Below are positions 61,776-64,000 of a stretch of 64,000 nucleotides of DNA, in pieces. Below the pieces are notes generated by a model, which was not told the origin of the DNA, searched no databases, and saw nothing but the letters and a program-made list of their open reading frames with translations. Each line of letters opens with the position of its first letter. Position 1 is the first letter of the stretch. Source of the stretch: Nitrospirota bacterium (GTDB lineage Bacteria > Nitrospirota > Thermodesulfovibrionia > Thermodesulfovibrionales > UBA6898); NCBI GenBank assembly GCA_021825365.1, contig JAKAHR010000020.1:1-64000 (forward strand), in the 5' to 3' direction. The translations under genes were made by a program, and so were the position numbers.

Positions 61776-64000
61776 ATGGGAAAGTGCTGCTCGCGTGAAG
61801 TGCCGCGGACGGGTCTCCGGAAAAGGACGGTGTCACCGTATGAGAGAGGTCTCATCGAGGCGAGTCTTGACCCCCTCGTAACCATAAGCCCTGACGGAAG
61901 GATCACCGACGTCAACAAGGCGACCGAAGAGGTGACAGGGATCTCCCGCACAGGACTTATCGGCACCGATTTTTCCGATTATTTCACGATACCGGAGAAG
62001 GCGAAGGAAGGCTATCGCAAGGTCCTGTCCGAGGGCGTGGTCAGGGACTATCCGCTTACCATAAAGCATGTCTCCGGCAAGACGACGGAGGTTCTCTATA
62101 ACGCGACAATTTACCGAAATGATGCAGGTGACGTTCAGGGTATTTTCGCCGCGGCACGCGATGCGACGGAAAGGAGAAAGGCCGAGGAGGAGGCCCGCCT
62201 GAATCTCATCCGGCAAAAGGCCCTGTTGGATTTGTACCAGAAGATGGCCGCCGCCCCGATCCCGGAGATCATCTCCTTTGTCGTCGACAAGTGCGTGAAC
62301 CTGACTGAAAGCACCATCGGGTTTGTCGGGCTCATCAGTGACGATAACACGCATATGGAAGCCCATCTCTGGTCCGAGAGGGCGATGGAGGAATGTCCTA
62401 TCAACAGACCCCTGCACTTCTCGCTGCGCGACGCCGGTATCTGGGCCGAGCCGATCAGACAGCGCAAGGCGATGATTATCAACGACTACCCGGCTCCCAA
62501 TCCGTATAAAAAGGGCTATCCCCAGGGCCACCTGGACCTCGTGCGCTTCATGGGCGTCCCGGTGGTCGAAAATAACCGTGTCGTGGCGGTGGCGGGCGTA
62601 GCCAACAAGCGGGAGGGTTATGCCGAGTCCGATCTGAACAAGGTGTCCCTGCTTCTCGAGGGCATGTGGGATCTTATCATGAGGAAGAGGGCCGAGGAGA
62701 AACTGCGCCTGGCCGGAGCTTACCATCGCAGTCTGATCGAAGCCAGTCTCGATCCCCTGGTGACGATCGGCCCTGACGGGAAGATCACCGATGTCAACGG
62801 TGCCACCGAAGAGGTGACGGGTCACACACGAAACGAACTCATCGGGACTGATTTCTGCACCTACTTTACCGACCCCGATGCAGCCCTGCGAGGGTATCAG
62901 GGGGTATTCAAGGAAGGTTCGGTCCGAGACTACCCCCTCGAGATTCTACATCGTGACGGGAAAGTGACGCCCGTCTTGTATAACGCGACAATCTATCGGA
63001 ATGAGTCGGGAGAGGTCCAGGGCGTCTTCGCAGCAGCACGGGACATAACCGAAAGAATACGGGCGGAGGAGGAACTCAGGAAGAGTGAGGCCGAGCTCAA
63101 GGAGGCACAGCGCGTTGCGGGCATGGGTAGTTGGGAACTCGATTGGAAGACCGGCGCCGTCACCTGGTCGGAAGAGATATATCGCATCTTTGGGCGGGAC
63201 CCAGCGCTCGGAGTTCCTGCCTATAAGGAGCACGCGCAAATCCTGACGTCTGCGAGCATGACTCTGCTCGAGTCGGCGATAGAGAAGATCCTGCACAGAA
63301 CCGGGGGTTTCTTTGAGGTCGATCTTGAACTGATCAGGCCTGACGGTTCGACCCGATGGATAGCAGCCCGTGGCGAAATCAAGCACCGCAAAGAAGACCT
63401 TATCGTTCTCCGCGGCACTGCCCTCGACATCACCGAACGCAGGAGACTCGAAGAACAGCTGCGGCAGGCGCAGAAGATGGAGGCGGTGGGGCAGCTTGCG
63501 GGAGGCATCGCCCACGACTTCAACAATATCCTTTCCGCCATCGTCGGCTATGGAAATCTCCTCCAGATGAAGCTGGGCGCCGGCGATCCGCTGCGACAGT
63601 ATGGAGATCAGATACTGGAGTGCGCGGACAGGGCGTCGAGTTTGACCCGCAGCCTGTTGGCCTTCAGCAGAAAGCAGATCATCTATATGAGACCCGTTGA
63701 CGTCAACGAGATTGTAGAAAAGGTAAGGGTGTTTCTGGGCAGGATCATCGGTGAGGATGTCGAGCTGGCGACGAGACTGTCGGGGGGGGGTACTGCCGGT
63801 TCTGGGCGACACCGGCCAGATAGAGCAGGTCCTGATGAATCTGGCGACAAACGCGAGGGACGCGATGCCGAAAGGAGGGATATTCTCGATTGAAACGAGT
63901 CAGGCTGAACTGGACGAAGAATTCGTCATGACTCACGGGTATGCGAAGCCGGGCAGGTATGCGTTGCTTACCGTCTCGGATACGGGTATCGGCATGGATG
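61776..64000 (+). CDS. PAS-GAF-PAS-PAS sensor histidine kinase, frameshifted, runs off window
   Basis: The start at 61776 follows GAGGAG. Tandem, nearly identical PAS domains ([20 protein letters not shown], then [20 protein letters not shown]) flank a GAF domain; a third PAS ([20 protein letters not shown]) precedes the H-box [20 protein letters not shown]. At 63782-63790 there are nine Gs. As written the frame ends at 63893; removing one G restores an HATPase frame ([20 protein letters not shown], then GIGMD), open to the window end. It is either a sequencing error or a slippage/phase-variable site. Confidence 0.85.

Overview
The window reads as chromosomal DNA of an anaerobic, sulfur-metabolising bacterium. 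A member of the Nitrospirota (Thermodesulfovibrio-like lineage) is my best guess; a Desulfobacterota relative is possible. The reasons are a complete dsrMKJOP operon with dsrC (Cys-x10-Cys tail) and dsrN, menaquinone made by the futalosine route (mqnE, mqnC), a 2-hydroxyacyl-CoA dehydratase-type activase, type IV pilins under a sigma-54-type promoter, and densely packed genes. No rRNA or tRNA gene is visible, so the phylum call is inference.

Layout. 1-1900 is a decayed mobile zone: a pair of ~200 bp direct repeats with internal inverted repeats, the second abutting an IS4-type transposase cut off exactly at the repeat edge, then non-coding or relic DNA. 1916-11011 is the dissimilatory sulfur block: dsrN, two unknown partners (HEAT-repeat and zinc-ribbon proteins), dsrC, an RsbRD-type sensor, dsrM-K-J-O-P and a ferredoxin. 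dsrAB are not in the window. 11147-22700 holds CBS and HPP proteins, a thioredoxin-reductase-like flavoprotein, glnE, a dipeptide-type ABC importer and uvrA. 22892-27798 holds two large GT-C-like membrane proteins next to two type IV pilins. 28163-39779 holds the giant activase, a 32-codon ribosomal-type protein gene, and a MetE-like/tmk/holB/ricT/metG run followed by a cNMP-binding/rhodanese fusion.

39853-43743 (minus strand) is rpsF-ssb-rpsR followed by two DUF507 genes, a GGDEF protein and an HNH protein. 44030-47794 is a TetR-controlled YbbAP/MacB-like ABC system. 47813-51782 is a more accessory stretch: unknown small proteins, a Cys-rich ferredoxin, a collapsed enoyl-CoA hydratase gene and a Met-rich outer-membrane protein. 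51858-64000 returns to housekeeping (mqnE, mqnC, pyrE, uvrD-type helicase, plsC, tgt) and ends in a PAS/GAF histidine kinase that is frameshifted in a run of nine Gs and runs off the window.

How it works together. Menaquinol from the Mqn pathway would feed DsrMKJOP, which exchanges electrons with the DsrC trisulfide/thiol couple; the ferredoxin and DsrN (siroheme amidation) are the expected accessories. A recurring regulatory feature is a -10 element 5-7 nt before an ATG that lacks a Shine-Dalgarno sequence (glnE, peptide-binding protein, GT-C protein, metE-like, a small secreted protein, mqnE, DUF551 gene), which suggests leaderless mRNAs in this genome.
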